Shown here: positions 8,034-16,205 of the stretch, piece after piece
Layout: each line of letters begins with the position of its first letter
Position numbering within the stretch: position 1 is the first letter of the stretch
DNA from: Thermus caldifontis
Lineage (GTDB): Bacteria > Deinococcota > Deinococci > Deinococcales > Thermaceae
Assembly: GCF_003336745.1 (NCBI RefSeq)
Contig: NZ_QGMX01000001.1
Span: 1 to 64,000 of the forward strand
Direction of reading: 5' to 3'
DNA: 64,000 nt
The notes under the pieces: model-generated
Told to the model about the DNA's origin: nothing
The model's database searches: none
Seen by the model: the letters and a program-made list of their open reading frames with translations, nothing else
Translations under genes and position numbers: made by a program

Positions 8034-8660
8034 CTATTTGCGGATGAAGCCCTGAACCGCCTTGGTGGCTTCCTCCGGGGTGATGGCCTTGGCGAAGGCC
8101 CGGCCCACGGGGGTCTGGGGACCCTCCACCTTACTCCCTAGCTCAAGCACGGCATCCCGGGCCAACGCCAGGTGGGCCTCCTCGTTCATGGCTATGCTGG
8201 CCGCCGCCGAAAGAACCGCCTTGTTCTGGATCAGGGGAATGGCCCCTAGATAAGCCCCGGTGAAGGCGGTTTCCAAGGCGATCAGGGTTTCCAAAACCTT
8301 AAGCCGGCTAGCCGCATCAAAGCGGAGGTCCCCATAGGTGAACTGGGGCCGGGCCACCGGGGTGGCCTTGAAGGGTCCCGCTATGGTGTCCCTCAGCGCC
8401 TGCACATGGGCCTCCTCGTGCTTGAGGGCCTCGGCCAGGTAGTCGCGGATATCCCCCGGGAAGGGAACCATCAAGGCCCGGGTGTAGAAGTCGCTGGCCA
8501 GGTACTCCGCGGTGAGGGCCAGGTTGAGGATGTCCAGGTCGCCGATCCCCTTGGACTGGGCCAAGGCCTGGCCAAGGAACCCCTTGGCAAAGGCCGCGGA
8601 GAGCCCGGCTGCGGTCAACACCTTCACAAACTGCCTGCGCACCATGGTTTTCTCCTGCAT
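8034..8660 (-). CDS. exported ferritin-like domain protein
   Basis: A 208-residue protein with a signal (VRRQFVKVLTAAGLSAAFAKGFLGQALAQ) that looks like a Tat leader. A four-helix ferritin-like domain follows, with EALKHEEAHVQAL and AMNEEAHLALARDAV as the ExxH-type helices. It resembles the desiccation-related PCC13-62/ferritin_2 group. The metal-site pattern suggests a di-iron or related site, but the activity is unknown. The ATG at 8660 has an ideal GGGAGGTGAGGTT ribosome site; longer upstream frames are antisense read-through. It is the third gene after the sigma and anti-sigma genes and probably their main target. Confidence 0.82.
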   Translation of the reverse strand: MQEKTMVRRQFVKVLTAAGLSAAFAKGFLGQALAQSKGIGDLDILNLALTAEYLASDFYTRALMVPFPGDIRDYLAEALKHEEAHVQALRDTIAGPFKATPVARPQFTYGDLRFDAASRLKVLETLIALETAFTGAYLGAIPLIQNKAVLSAAASIAMNEEAHLALARDAVLELGSKVEGPQTPVGRAFAKAITPEEATKAVQGFIRK

Positions 8661-8731
8661 AACCTCACCTCCCTTGAGAAGGCCTCTTCGCCCCCTCGCT
8701 CTGCCCTTCGCAGGGAGGTGGGGTTTTGGAC

Positions 8732-9346
8732 TTAGCGGGGAAGACCAAACAGGATGGTGGGCTTGGGGCTTCCCCCAGGTGGCTCCAGGGAAACCGCAAC
8801 CGCGAGGGCTTCTGGTGGCAGGCGAAGGCTTTTTAGGGGCAGACGGAAGGTGGATAGGGGCGTGGGTTCGCCGTGGCCAAGACCCCAAGCTTGGAACACC
8901 CTTCCCTTGGGGGAAGACCGGTTCAACAGAACCAGGGCGGTCCGGTCAGCCTTTAGGATTACCCGGCCCACCATCTCCCCTTGAGGACTCACCAGGGCGA
9001 AGACCTGGGTAGCGGGTTCCCGCAGGGCCAAGAGCCAGGTTCCCCCCAGGAAGGCCCCATACCCCAGGGCTAGAAGCAGAAGGGCTGCCGCCACCCGCCC
9101 CAGCCAAGCCCAGGGAAAGGAACGGTGGGCACGGATGCGCCTCATGACCTTGGCTTCCAGCCCCGGGGGAACGGGTGCGGGCGGATCCCCCTCAGCCAGG
9201 TGAGCGGCAACCTCCATCAGGGCCTTGGCCTCAGGCCAAAGCTCGGGGTAACGGGCCAAGGCCTCCTCCACCCGGGAGCGCTCCTCCGGGGAAAGGGCGC
9301 CTAGGGCATAGAGGGGTAGGAGTTCGCGCACCTCCTCAGGGCTCAC
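8732..9346 (-). CDS. anti-sigma factor, RskA type, membrane-anchored
   Basis: A 204-residue protein. The N-terminal zinc-finger-like anti-sigma region (EEVRELLPLYALGALSPEE) lacks the HxxxCxxC zinc triad. One membrane helix lies at about residues 78-102. The outer RskA domain (about 110-200) includes VFQAWGLGHGEPTPLSTF. It should hold the ECF sigma factor at the membrane until an envelope signal triggers its release. The GTG start overlaps the sigma gene by 11 bases, as is typical for sigma/anti-sigma pairs. Confidence 0.85.
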   Translation of the reverse strand: MSPEEVRELLPLYALGALSPEERSRVEEALARYPELWPEAKALMEVAAHLAEGDPPAPVPPGLEAKVMRRIRAHRSFPWAWLGRVAAALLLLALGYGAFLGGTWLLALREPATQVFALVSPQGEMVGRVILKADRTALVLLNRSSPKGRVFQAWGLGHGEPTPLSTFRLPLKSLRLPPEALAVAVSLEPPGGSPKPTILFGLPR

Positions 9347-9893
9347 GGAGCACCTCCTTCAAGCGCAATAGGGCGCGCCTAAACCGGGTCTTTAGGGTGC
9401 CCAGGGGGATCCCCAAAAGCCTGGCCGCTTCCTGGTGGGAGTGGCCGTGGTAGTAGAGAAGCCGGATCGCCTCTCGCTCTTCCGGATCAAGGCGCCTCAG
9501 GGCCCCTTGGAGACGGATGCGGTCCAGATGGCCCTCCTCGTTCAGGCCGTCCCCCGGAAGGTCGAAGGCCTCCTCCGCCTCGTCCACCTGAGGCTCCAGG
9601 GGCTTAGGACGGGCCTGCAGACGGCGGACGAAGTCCACAGCGGTGTGGTGGCCGACGGCCAGGAGCCACGCCCGTGCCGGGGCCCGCCGGGGGTCAAACT
9701 GGCGAGCGTTCTTCCACACCCTGAAAAAGGCCTCCTGCACCACATCCTCCTGGGCGTTGGCGTCTAAGCCCATCCTCCTGGCTAGGGCCAAAAACGCTCC
9801 TGCATAGCGCCGGAAGAGCCACCGGAGGGCTTCCTCCTCGCCCCTAGCCACCAGGGCTAGGAGGGCTTCATCGGAGAGACCCTCGAGGCTCAT
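9336..9893 (-). CDS. ECF sigma factor (SigK/ECF19-like)
   Basis: A 185-residue RNA polymerase sigma factor. Region 2 includes DVVQEAFFRVWKNARQFD; region 4 includes LRRLDPEEREAIRLLYYHGH and HQEAARLLGIPLGTLKTR, the DNA-binding helices. It is the first gene of a five-gene operon: sigma, anti-sigma, ferritin-like, CHRD and a small protein. The pairing with an RskA-type anti-sigma places it near the SigK group, which elsewhere controls exported stress proteins. A likely autoregulated promoter lies just upstream. Confidence 0.9.
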   Translation of the reverse strand: MSLEGLSDEALLALVARGEEEALRWLFRRYAGAFLALARRMGLDANAQEDVVQEAFFRVWKNARQFDPRRAPARAWLLAVGHHTAVDFVRRLQARPKPLEPQVDEAEEAFDLPGDGLNEEGHLDRIRLQGALRRLDPEEREAIRLLYYHGHSHQEAARLLGIPLGTLKTRFRRALLRLKEVLREP

Positions 9894-9912
9894 CCTTCGC
9901 CCATCCTATCCT

Positions 9913-9938
9913 ACGCACACCCCCTGGGGGTTGGTTTT
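9913..9938 (-). promoter_or_regulatory. putative ECF-type promoter of the sigma operon
   Basis: On the minus strand, AAAACC (9933-9938) and CGT (9913-9915) are spaced about 17 bases apart. This fits the AAC / CGT pattern of ECF promoters and sits 20 bases before the sigma start codon. This would make the operon self-activating. The pattern is short, so this rests mainly on position. Confidence 0.35.
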
Positions 9939-10022
9939 AGCGCCCTTCCCGAAGCCAGCTGGCTCTAGAATACCATTCACTTCCTGCTCTCAAGAGCTCC
10001 TTGAACTTCTGCAAAGCTCTAG

Positions 10023-10391
10023 CCCGGCCATCCCGGCTTCCGAGTCGGGCTCCGGCGAACACCCTTAGGCCCTGTCTCCCTCCTGGAGGCCCGCAGCCGG
10101 TTCCACCGCCCACCCCCAGGGGAGGAGGCCCGCTACACCTTCCCGGTCCTCGCCCCCCAGGACCCCAGGCACTACGTGCGCCTGGCGAGCCGGATGGGGT
10201 ACCGGAGGAGAGGGCACCTGGACTATCCCTCCCATGCGACCCGAGGGGATCCTCGCCTAACGCCAGGCACCCATTCCTGCGGCGTGGGGCCAGACCTTGG
10301 TCCACCGCCATTTCCCAGCCACCCCCCTTCCCTACCCGAGATCGTCGCCCCGCCTAAGATGCCCTCAGGAACCCCGCCCTACCATGGGGTT
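10023..10391 (+). other. gene-poor stretch with a possible relic reading frame
   Basis: Between the sigma promoter and cobD there is no intact gene. One plus-strand frame runs open through 10023-10391 into cobD. It looks partly coding around 10080-10230 (RYTFPVLAPQDPRHYVRLAS followed by RMGYRRRGHLDYP) and then turns into Pro-rich noise. It has no clear start and I cannot name a family. It may be the tail of a lost gene or a non-coding leader of the cob operon. I looked for a second cobalamin riboswitch here and found no B12-box. Confidence 0.3.
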
Positions 10392-11384
10392 ATGTTGGAC
10401 GACGTCTTGAAGCCCATCCATGGCGGTCCCGACGGAGGGCCTGAACCCCTTTACGACTTCTCCACCAACGCCAACGCCCTGGGCCCCAACCCCGTGATCC
10501 TGGAGTACCTGGAGGCGAAGGACCCAAGCCGCTATCCCGACCCCCTTTACCGGAACCTTCGGCAAATGCTGGCGGAAGCCCACGGGGTCACCATGGAACA
10601 GGTGGCGGTGGGCACGGGCAGCAGCGAGCTCATCCACCGCCTGGCCCGCTGGAACTACCTAAGGGGCCCCATCCTCCTCCTGAAGCCCACCTTCAGCGAG
10701 TACGCCCGGGCCGCTAGGGCCCTGGACCTACCCCTTTGGGAGGCGGAAACCCCGGAGGACTTCCTAAGGCTTCTTCCGCGAAGCTCCCTGGCCTTTCTTT
10801 GCGTGCCCAACAACCCCACAGGGGAGGTTTACCCCTTTTTGGAGGAAGCGGCCGAAAGGGCGGGCGGAGCCTTGGTCCTGGACCTGGCCTATTATCCCCT
10901 CCTGGAGGGCCCTCCTCCCCTGCCCCAGGAAGCCTGGCTCCTCTTTGGCCCCAACAAGGCCCATGGCCTTACGGGGTTGCGGGCCGGGTACCTGGTAGCC
11001 CCCTTGGACCTCACCTATTTCCAGCACCTGGCCCCTTCCTGGCCGGTTTCCGTGTACGGGGAAGCCCTCCTGGAAGGCCAACTGGACCCCAGGGCCCAGG
11101 CGTGGCTGGAGGAGAGTAAAAGGGAGCTCCAAAGGCTTAGGCGCCTTCTGGCCCAGGGCCTGAGGGGCCTGGGCCTCGAGGTGCGGGAAAGCCCCGCCAA
11201 CTTCCTCCTGGTGCGGGTGGGTCGGGCCACGGAGGTGGCAAGAGCCCTCCGAAAAGGGGGCATCCGAGTGCGGGACGCCACCAGCTTTGGCTTAGGGGAG
11301 TGGCTCAGGCTTTCCGCCCAAAGGGAGGAGGCCATCCAGGCCCTTTTGCAAGCCCTAAAGGAGGTCTTGGCCCGGGTACACTGA
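10392..11384 (+). CDS. cobD: L-threonine-O-3-phosphate decarboxylase
   Basis: A 330-residue fold-type I PLP enzyme of the histidinol-phosphate aminotransferase group. It has the CobD hallmarks IHGGPDGGPEPLYDFSTNAN, the cofactor loop GTGSSELIHRLA, the NNPTGEVYPF segment, and the PLP-lysine in LLFGPNKAHGLTGLRAGYL. It makes (R)-1-amino-2-propanol phosphate, the linker of the B12 nucleotide loop, later used by CbiB. The start is chosen at ATG 10392 because family similarity begins there; an in-frame ATG at 10359 is the alternative. It is the first gene of the cob cluster. Confidence 0.88.
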   Translation: MLDDVLKPIHGGPDGGPEPLYDFSTNANALGPNPVILEYLEAKDPSRYPDPLYRNLRQMLAEAHGVTMEQVAVGTGSSELIHRLARWNYLRGPILLLKPTFSEYARAARALDLPLWEAETPEDFLRLLPRSSLAFLCVPNNPTGEVYPFLEEAAERAGGALVLDLAYYPLLEGPPPLPQEAWLLFGPNKAHGLTGLRAGYLVAPLDLTYFQHLAPSWPVSVYGEALLEGQLDPRAQAWLEESKRELQRLRRLLAQGLRGLGLEVRESPANFLLVRVGRATEVARALRKGGIRVRDATSFGLGEWLRLSAQREEAIQALLQALKEVLARVH

Positions 11385-11388
11385 GGGG

Positions 11389-11472
11389 ATGAAGGACCTA
11401 GCCCCTTGCCTCAAGGAGACAACTTGCCTATGGGAGGCCCTCTATCCCTTCGGCCCCCATGCCCACCCTTGA
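11389..11472 (+). CDS. possible 27-residue peptide between cobD and cobQ
   Basis: A short frame MKDLAPCLKETTCLWEALYP ending FGPHAHP. It begins 4 bases after the cobD stop, where the GAGGGG before its ATG could serve as a ribosome site. Two cysteines and the HAH near the end might bind metal. It could also be a chance frame in the 122-base gap. No family recognised. Confidence 0.3.
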   Translation: MKDLAPCLKETTCLWEALYPFGPHAHP

Positions 11473-11506
11473 ACCGGGGACGTTGCTGGGTCCCCACGGG
11501 GGTACG

Positions 11507-13417
11507 ATGAGGGCCAAGGCGCTTGCCATCTGGGGCACGGGAAGCGGCGTGGGGAAAAGCCTCCTCACGGCAGGACTCCTCCGCCACTTCCGGCGCCTGG
11601 GCCTAAGGGTAGCCCCCTTCAAGGCCCAGAACATGTCCAACCACGCCCGGGTGGTGGCGGGGGGGGAGATGGCCAGCGCCCAGTGGCTCCAGGCCATGGC
11701 GGCGGGCGTTCCCCCTGAACCCCGCATGAACCCCGTGCTCCTGAAGCCCATGGGGGAAAGGGGTTCCCAGGTCATCCTCCTGGGCCGGGCCAGCCCGGAG
11801 CTGTCCCGCCTGTCCTGGCAGGAACGGCGGGCCCATCTGGATGGGACGGTGCGGGAGGCCCTAGAAGGGCTTCTCCAGGAGTACGACCTGGTGGTGATGG
11901 AAGGGGCGGGAAGCCCCGTGGAACGAAACCTTTGGCCCGACCTTCCCAACCTGAAGGTGGCCGAGTGGGCGGGGGCCAAGGCCCTGCTGGTGGCGGATGT
12001 GGACCAGGGGGGCGCCTTGGCCGCCCTTTACGGCACCTGGGCCCTCCTTGGGGAACACCGGAAGCGGCTACTGGGGTTCGTGCTCAACAAGTTCCGGGGA
12101 GACCTGGAGCTTCTAAAGCCCGCCTACGGGCTTCTGGAGGGGTGGACCGGGGTACCCGTTCTGGGAACCCTACCCATGCTGGGGCTGGAGCTTCCCGAGG
12201 AGGATGGGTTCCGCCATCGGCCAAGGCCGGGCCTGGGCCCCAAGGTGGCGGTGCTCCGTTACCCCCATGCCTCCAACCTGGATGAGTTCTGGCCCCTAAG
12301 CGAGTTGGCCCAACTGGTCCACGCCCGCACCCCCGAGGAGGCGGAAGGAGCCTGGCTCCTCATCCTTCCGGGAAGCCGGCTACCCGCAGAGGACCTCCCC
12401 TGGCTAAGGGGCTTCCTACCCCTGATCCAAGGCCACCTGGCCCAGAACAAGCCGGTGCTGGCGGTCTGCGGCGGAGCGGAGATGCTTTCCGAGGCCATCT
12501 GGGACGAGGAGGGGGTGGAGAAACGCGGCCACTTCCCTGGGCTTGGCCTACTCCCCTTCCAGGTGCGGCTGGAAAGGCCCAAGACGGTGAAGGAGAGGCG
12601 CATCCGCCTGGAGGGCTTGCGGGGCTTTTGGAGCAGCCTGAATGGCCTCGAGGTGGAGGGGTACGAGATCCACCACGGCCAGGGCCTGCCCCTCCTCCAC
12701 CAGGAAGGCTCCCTCCTCGCCACCTGGCTCCACGGCCTCTTGGAAAACCCCGGGGTGCAACGGGCCCTCTTCGGTAAGGAGGCCAAGGGGCTGGAGGATT
12801 CCTTGGAGGAGCTGGCCCAAGCCCTGGAGAACCACCTGGACCTGAAGGCCCTTCACCGGGCCCTGGGGCTTGGGGGAAAACCCCAGTCCCTCGCCTCTTG
12901 GCCAAAGACCCCAGACCCTCCCCCTAGCCCCGGCCTCCTCCTTCTCCTAGGCGGGGCGAAAAGCGGCAAAAGCCGCCACGCCCAACGCCTGGCCGGGCCC
13001 TTGGCCACCCTCATCGCCACCGCGGAGGCCCGGGACGAGGAGATGGCGGCCAGGATCGCCCGCCACCAGGCCGAGCGCCCCCCCACCTGGCAAACCCTGG
13101 AGGAACCCCTGAACCTGGTGGAAGCCCTGGCCAAGGCCCACCACCCCACGGTGGTGGTGGATTGCCTGACCCTCTGGGTGGCCAACCTTCTGGAAAGGGG
13201 CCTGGATCCCTTGCAGGAGGCCAGGCGGTTCCTGGAAACCCTACGCCATAGCGGCAAGCGGGTCATCGCCGTGAGCAACGAGGTGGGCATGGGGATCGTG
13301 CCCGCCCACCCCTTGGCCCGGCGCTACCGGGACCTCTTGGGGGAGGTGAATGCCCTTTTCGCCCGGGAGGCGGAGGAGGTTTACCTCATGGTGGCGGGCC
13401 GGGCCCTTAGGCTTTAG
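11507..13417 (+). CDS. cobQ-cobU: fusion of cobyric acid synthase (CobQ) and adenosylcobinamide kinase/guanylyltransferase (CobU)
   Basis: 636 residues. Residues 1-455 are CobQ: a P-loop-like [11 protein letters not shown] at 10-20, and a glutamine amidotransferase part with C321 (AVCGGAEML) and His in EIHHGQ and WLHGLL. It amidates adenosylcobyrinate diamide at four side chains. After a Pro-rich linker (about 455-474), residues 475-636 are CobU, with Walker A GGAKSGKS, the guanylylated His in [11 protein letters not shown], and [10 protein letters not shown]. CobU phosphorylates and GDP-activates adenosylcobinamide. The two act two steps apart, with CbiB between. No stop separates them. The chosen ATG at 11507 starts at the first CobQ strand; an in-frame ATG at 11459 adds 16 unlikely residues. 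Confidence 0.92.
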   Translation: MRAKALAIWGTGSGVGKSLLTAGLLRHFRRLGLRVAPFKAQNMSNHARVVAGGEMASAQWLQAMAAGVPPEPRMNPVLLKPMGERGSQVILLGRASPELSRLSWQERRAHLDGTVREALEGLLQEYDLVVMEGAGSPVERNLWPDLPNLKVAEWAGAKALLVADVDQGGALAALYGTWALLGEHRKRLLGFVLNKFRGDLELLKPAYGLLEGWTGVPVLGTLPMLGLELPEEDGFRHRPRPGLGPKVAVLRYPHASNLDEFWPLSELAQLVHARTPEEAEGAWLLILPGSRLPAEDLPWLRGFLPLIQGHLAQNKPVLAVCGGAEMLSEAIWDEEGVEKRGHFPGLGLLPFQVRLERPKTVKERRIRLEGLRGFWSSLNGLEVEGYEIHHGQGLPLLHQEGSLLATWLHGLLENPGVQRALFGKEAKGLEDSLEELAQALENHLDLKALHRALGLGGKPQSLASWPKTPDPPPSPGLLLLLGGAKSGKSRHAQRLAGPLATLIATAEARDEEMAARIARHQAERPPTWQTLEEPLNLVEALAKAHHPTVVVDCLTLWVANLLERGLDPLQEARRFLETLRHSGKRVIAVSNEVGMGIVPAHPLARRYRDLLGEVNALFAREAEEVYLMVAGRALRL

Positions 13418-13965
13418 TGCTCTATCCCCCTTTGCGCCGGAACCCCTTGGTCAAAGGCGTGCTTGACCTTGCGCATCTCCGTGACCGTGTCGGCCACGTC
13501 CAGCAGGGCCTCCGGGGCAAGCCGGCCCGTCACCACCACGTGCACGTGGGAGGGCCGGTGCTTTAGGACATCCACGAACTCCTCCAGGGAAACCCATCCG
13601 TAGCGCAAGGGATAGGTGGCCTCGTCCAGGACCACCAGGTCCCACTCCCCCGAGAGGATGGCCTTCTTGGCCCGCTCCCAGCCCTCTTGGGCCAGGGCCT
13701 TGGAGGCCTCCAGGTCCCGGCTTTTCCAGGTGAAGCCATCCCCCAGGCCCTCTATGGGGATGCCCAGCCGGGCCAGGGCCCGGTGCTCCCCAAAGCGGGC
13801 GCCTTGGTGCTTAAGGAACTGGAAGATGCGAACGTTTAGGCCCCGGCCATGGGCCCTGAGGGCCAGGCCGAAGGCGGCGGTGCTTTTGCCCTTGCCGTCC
13901 CCCGTGTAGACCAAAAGGAGGCCCCGCCGCTCCCCCCTGGGCTTCACCCGCTTAGGCTCTTCCAT
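13414..13965 (-). CDS. cobO: corrinoid adenosyltransferase (CobA/CobO/BtuR family)
   Basis: A 183-residue ATP:cob(I)alamin adenosyltransferase. The P-loop [18 protein letters not shown] is at about residues 19-36, followed by [10 protein letters not shown] and [14 protein letters not shown]. It transfers the 5'-deoxyadenosyl group of ATP to reduced corrinoid. The ATG at 13965 ([15 protein letters not shown]) fits the family; the longer frame upstream is only antisense to cobS. The gene overlaps cobS by 22 bases and ends 3' to 3' against cobQ-cobU with overlapping stops. Confidence 0.93.
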   Translation of the reverse strand: MEEPKRVKPRGERRGLLLVYTGDGKGKSTAAFGLALRAHGRGLNVRIFQFLKHQGARFGEHRALARLGIPIEGLGDGFTWKSRDLEASKALAQEGWERAKKAILSGEWDLVVLDEATYPLRYGWVSLEEFVDVLKHRPSHVHVVVTGRLAPEALLDVADTVTEMRKVKHAFDQGVPAQRGIEH

Positions 13966-14642
13966 AGGGCATAGCCTAACAAGCCCCCAAGCTCCGAGAG
14001 GGCGATCATGGCCCCGAGGATATCCCCGTTGATCCCCCCCAGGCGGGCCACCGCGAAGCGGGCCACCCCATAAGCGGTGCCCAAGGCCAAAAGGGCCGGC
14101 CAGGGGTAGAGGATGGGGAAGGGAAGGGCAAGGAGGAAGGCCCCGAAGACCGGCCCCCCACGGATGAGGCTGGCCATCCCCGGGTGCAAGAGGGGATACC
14201 GGTTCAGGAAGGGCAGGATGGCGAAGCGGGCGAAGCCGGGGAGGAGAAGGAGGAAAAGGGGTTCGGGCCCCAGGGCCAAGGCCTGCCAAAGGAGGAGGAG
14301 GTAAAGCCCCCCCACCCCAAAGGCGAAAGGACCCAGGTGGGGGTCCTTGAGGATGCGAAGCCTTTCCTCCTTGGACCTCGAGGCCAAAAGGGCATCGGCG
14401 GAGTCCAGAAGCCCGTCCAGGTGCAAAAACCCCGTGAGGCCCAAAAGGCAGGCGAGCATCAAGGCCGCCAAAAACCCCTGGGGAAGGGGGAGAAGGGCCA
14501 AGAGGGATAGGGGAAGCCCCAGGGCATAGCCCGCCAGGGGGAAAAACAGGGTACTTCGCCGAAAGTCCTCCGGACTGGTCCCCTGGGGGGCCAGGGGATA
14601 CACGGTGAGAAGGCCCAAGGCCAGGCGCAGGGCGCGGAGCAT
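13944..14642 (-). CDS. cobS: adenosylcobinamide-GDP ribazoletransferase (cobalamin synthase)
   Basis: A 232-residue polytopic membrane protein with the CobS signature [30 protein letters not shown], and [14 protein letters not shown] near the C-terminus. It joins GDP-activated cobinamide to alpha-ribazole in the membrane to close the nucleotide loop. It lies between cobT (4 bases upstream) and cobO (overlapping), all on the minus strand. Confidence 0.93.
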   Translation of the reverse strand: MLRALRLALGLLTVYPLAPQGTSPEDFRRSTLFFPLAGYALGLPLSLLALLPLPQGFLAALMLACLLGLTGFLHLDGLLDSADALLASRSKEERLRILKDPHLGPFAFGVGGLYLLLLWQALALGPEPLFLLLLPGFARFAILPFLNRYPLLHPGMASLIRGGPVFGAFLLALPFPILYPWPALLALGTAYGVARFAVARLGGINGDILGAMIALSELGGLLGYALWKSLSG

Positions 14643-14646
14643 GGGC

Positions 14647-15660
14647 CTAGGCGCGGTCGGAAACCCCCGCCTCCTCGAAGGTGGCCATGTGCAGAATGCG
14701 GGCCGCCGCCCGCAGCAAAGGCATGGCCAGCACCGCCCCTGTTCCTTCCCCCAGGGCCAGGTCCAGGTCCAATAGGGGCCTTAGGCCCAGGGCCTCGAGG
14801 ATGTACCGGTGCCCGGGCTCCCGGCTCTTGTGCCCAGCGAAAAAGTGGCCCCTGATCTGGGGGTTCAGCCTAAAGGCCAAAAGGGCCCCTGCGGAAACGG
14901 GAAAGCCATCCAAAAGGAGGGGAAGGCCCCTTTCGTACCCTTCCAGATAGATCCCCGCTATGGCCAAAAGCTCCAGCCCTCCCACCTCCGCCGCCACCTG
15001 CAAGGGTTCCATCCCCGGGCGTAGGCGGGACAGGGCCCTGGCCACCGCCTCCCGCTTCCGCCTAAGCCCCTCCTCCCCCACCCCGGTGCCCGGGCCCACC
15101 ACCGCCTCCGGAGGAAGGCCCAAGAGGGCAGCGGTGAGGGCGCTGGCTGCCGTGGTGTTGCCGATGCCCATGTCCCCAGCCGCCAGCACCGTGGCCCCCC
15201 GGTCCACGGCCCACCAGGCCGCCTCCCTCCCCGCCCCCAAGGCCTTTTCCGCCTCCAGGAGGGTCATGGCGGGCTCCTTGCTCAGGTTCCCGGTCCCCGG
15301 GCGCACCTTGCGCTTAAGCAATCCGGGGTGGTCGGGTAACTCCCCCTTCACCCCCACGTCCAGGACGTAAACCTGGCAGTCCGCTGCCTGGGCCAGCTGG
15401 TTGATGGCCGCCCCTCCCCTTAGAAAGTTCAGGACCATCTGGTGGGTAACCTCTTGCGGGTAGGCGGAGACCCCTTCCGCCACCACCCCATGGTCGGCGG
15501 CGGCCACCACCACCGCCCCCGGGCCCAGCTCTGGCCTAAGCCGCCCCTGGATGGCGGCCAGGCGTACCGCCACCTCCTCCAGGTAGCCCAGGGACCTGGG
15601 AGGCTTGGTGAGCCGTTCCATGCGCCCCTTGGCTGCCTGCAAAACCTCCTGGTATCCCAT
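14647..15660 (-). CDS. cobT: nicotinate-nucleotide:dimethylbenzimidazole phosphoribosyltransferase
   Basis: 337 residues, full length for CobT. Hallmarks are LTKPPRSLGYLEE, AAADHGVVAEGVSAYPQEVT, AAGDMGIGNTTAASAL and the catalytic Glu in LGEGTGAVLAMPLL. It activates the lower ligand base to alpha-ribazole phosphate. It is the first gene of the minus-strand cobTSO operon and shares a 26-base divergent promoter gap with cobC. Confidence 0.94.
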   Translation of the reverse strand: MGYQEVLQAAKGRMERLTKPPRSLGYLEEVAVRLAAIQGRLRPELGPGAVVVAAADHGVVAEGVSAYPQEVTHQMVLNFLRGGAAINQLAQAADCQVYVLDVGVKGELPDHPGLLKRKVRPGTGNLSKEPAMTLLEAEKALGAGREAAWWAVDRGATVLAAGDMGIGNTTAASALTAALLGLPPEAVVGPGTGVGEEGLRRKREAVARALSRLRPGMEPLQVAAEVGGLELLAIAGIYLEGYERGLPLLLDGFPVSAGALLAFRLNPQIRGHFFAGHKSREPGHRYILEALGLRPLLDLDLALGEGTGAVLAMPLLRAAARILHMATFEEAGVSDRA

Positions 15661-15669
15661 ATGGTAGGA

Positions 15670-15677
15670 AGTATAAG
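15670..15677. promoter_or_regulatory. shared divergent -10 element between cobT and cobC
   Basis: AGTATAAG holds TATAAG on the plus strand (15672-15677, 9 bases before the cobC ATG) and TATACT on the minus strand (15670-15675, 9 bases before the cobT ATG). With only 26 bases between the two start codons, both transcripts would be nearly leaderless. No convincing -35 is visible on either side. Confidence 0.45.
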
Positions 15678-15686
15678 CTCTGGAGC

Positions 15687-16205
15687 ATGGAGCTTTGGCT
15701 GGTGCGCCACGGCGAAACCCTCTGGAACCGGGAACACCGCCTCCTGGGATGGACCGACCTGCCCCTCACCCCCACAGGAGAGGCCCAGGCCCTAAGCCTC
15801 AGGGGAAGGCTCCCCTCCCTCCCCGGCTACAGCTCGGACCTTCAGCGGGCCCTTAAAACCGCCTCCCTGGCTGGCATCCCCTCCTTCCCCACCCCCGCCC
15901 TGCGGGAGATCCACTTTGGCGCCCTGGAGGGAGCCCGTTGGGAGGAGTTGGAACCCAGGTACCAGGAGGCCCTCCTCCGGTTCCAGGGCTTTCAAGCCCC
16001 TGGTGGGGAGAGCCTCGAGGCCTTCTTGGAAAGAGTTTTCCGCTTTCTGGAAGGGCTTAGAGGCCCCGCCCTTCTCTTTACCCACGGAGGGGTGATCCGG
16101 GCCGTGCTCCGGACCCTGGGGGAGGACGCCCTCCTCCCCCCCGGTAGCGCCGTGGTCCTGGACTGGCCCAGGCGGGTTTTGGACCGATTGGAAGGGGGCT
16201 CGTGA
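15687..16205 (+). CDS. cobC: alpha-ribazole-5'-phosphate phosphatase-like histidine phosphatase
   Basis: A 172-residue phosphoglycerate-mutase-type phosphatase. The phosphohistidine motif LVRHGETLWN is at residues 5-14, with REIHFGALEG and LLFTHGGVIRAV supplying the other catalytic residues. In cob clusters this enzyme removes phosphate from alpha-ribazole phosphate or from adenosylcobalamin phosphate. Its TGA overlaps the GTG start of cbiB by 4 bases. Confidence 0.87.
   Translation: MELWLVRHGETLWNREHRLLGWTDLPLTPTGEAQALSLRGRLPSLPGYSSDLQRALKTASLAGIPSFPTPALREIHFGALEGARWEELEPRYQEALLRFQGFQAPGGESLEAFLERVFRFLEGLRGPALLFTHGGVIRAVLRTLGEDALLPPGSAVVLDWPRRVLDRLEGGS

Noticed and set aside
9937-10311. Minus-strand open frame of 124 codons before the sigma operon
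   Set aside because: Gly/Arg-rich low-quality sequence with no domain features; it conflicts with the sigma promoter position.
9940-10391. A second cobalamin riboswitch in front of the cob cluster
   Set aside because: I looked for the GCAACGG box and the GGTGCAAGTCC segment on both strands and did not find them.
13966-14289. N-terminal extension of CobO
   Set aside because: The extra residues are Pro/Arg-rich antisense of cobS; the family N-terminus fits ATG 13965.
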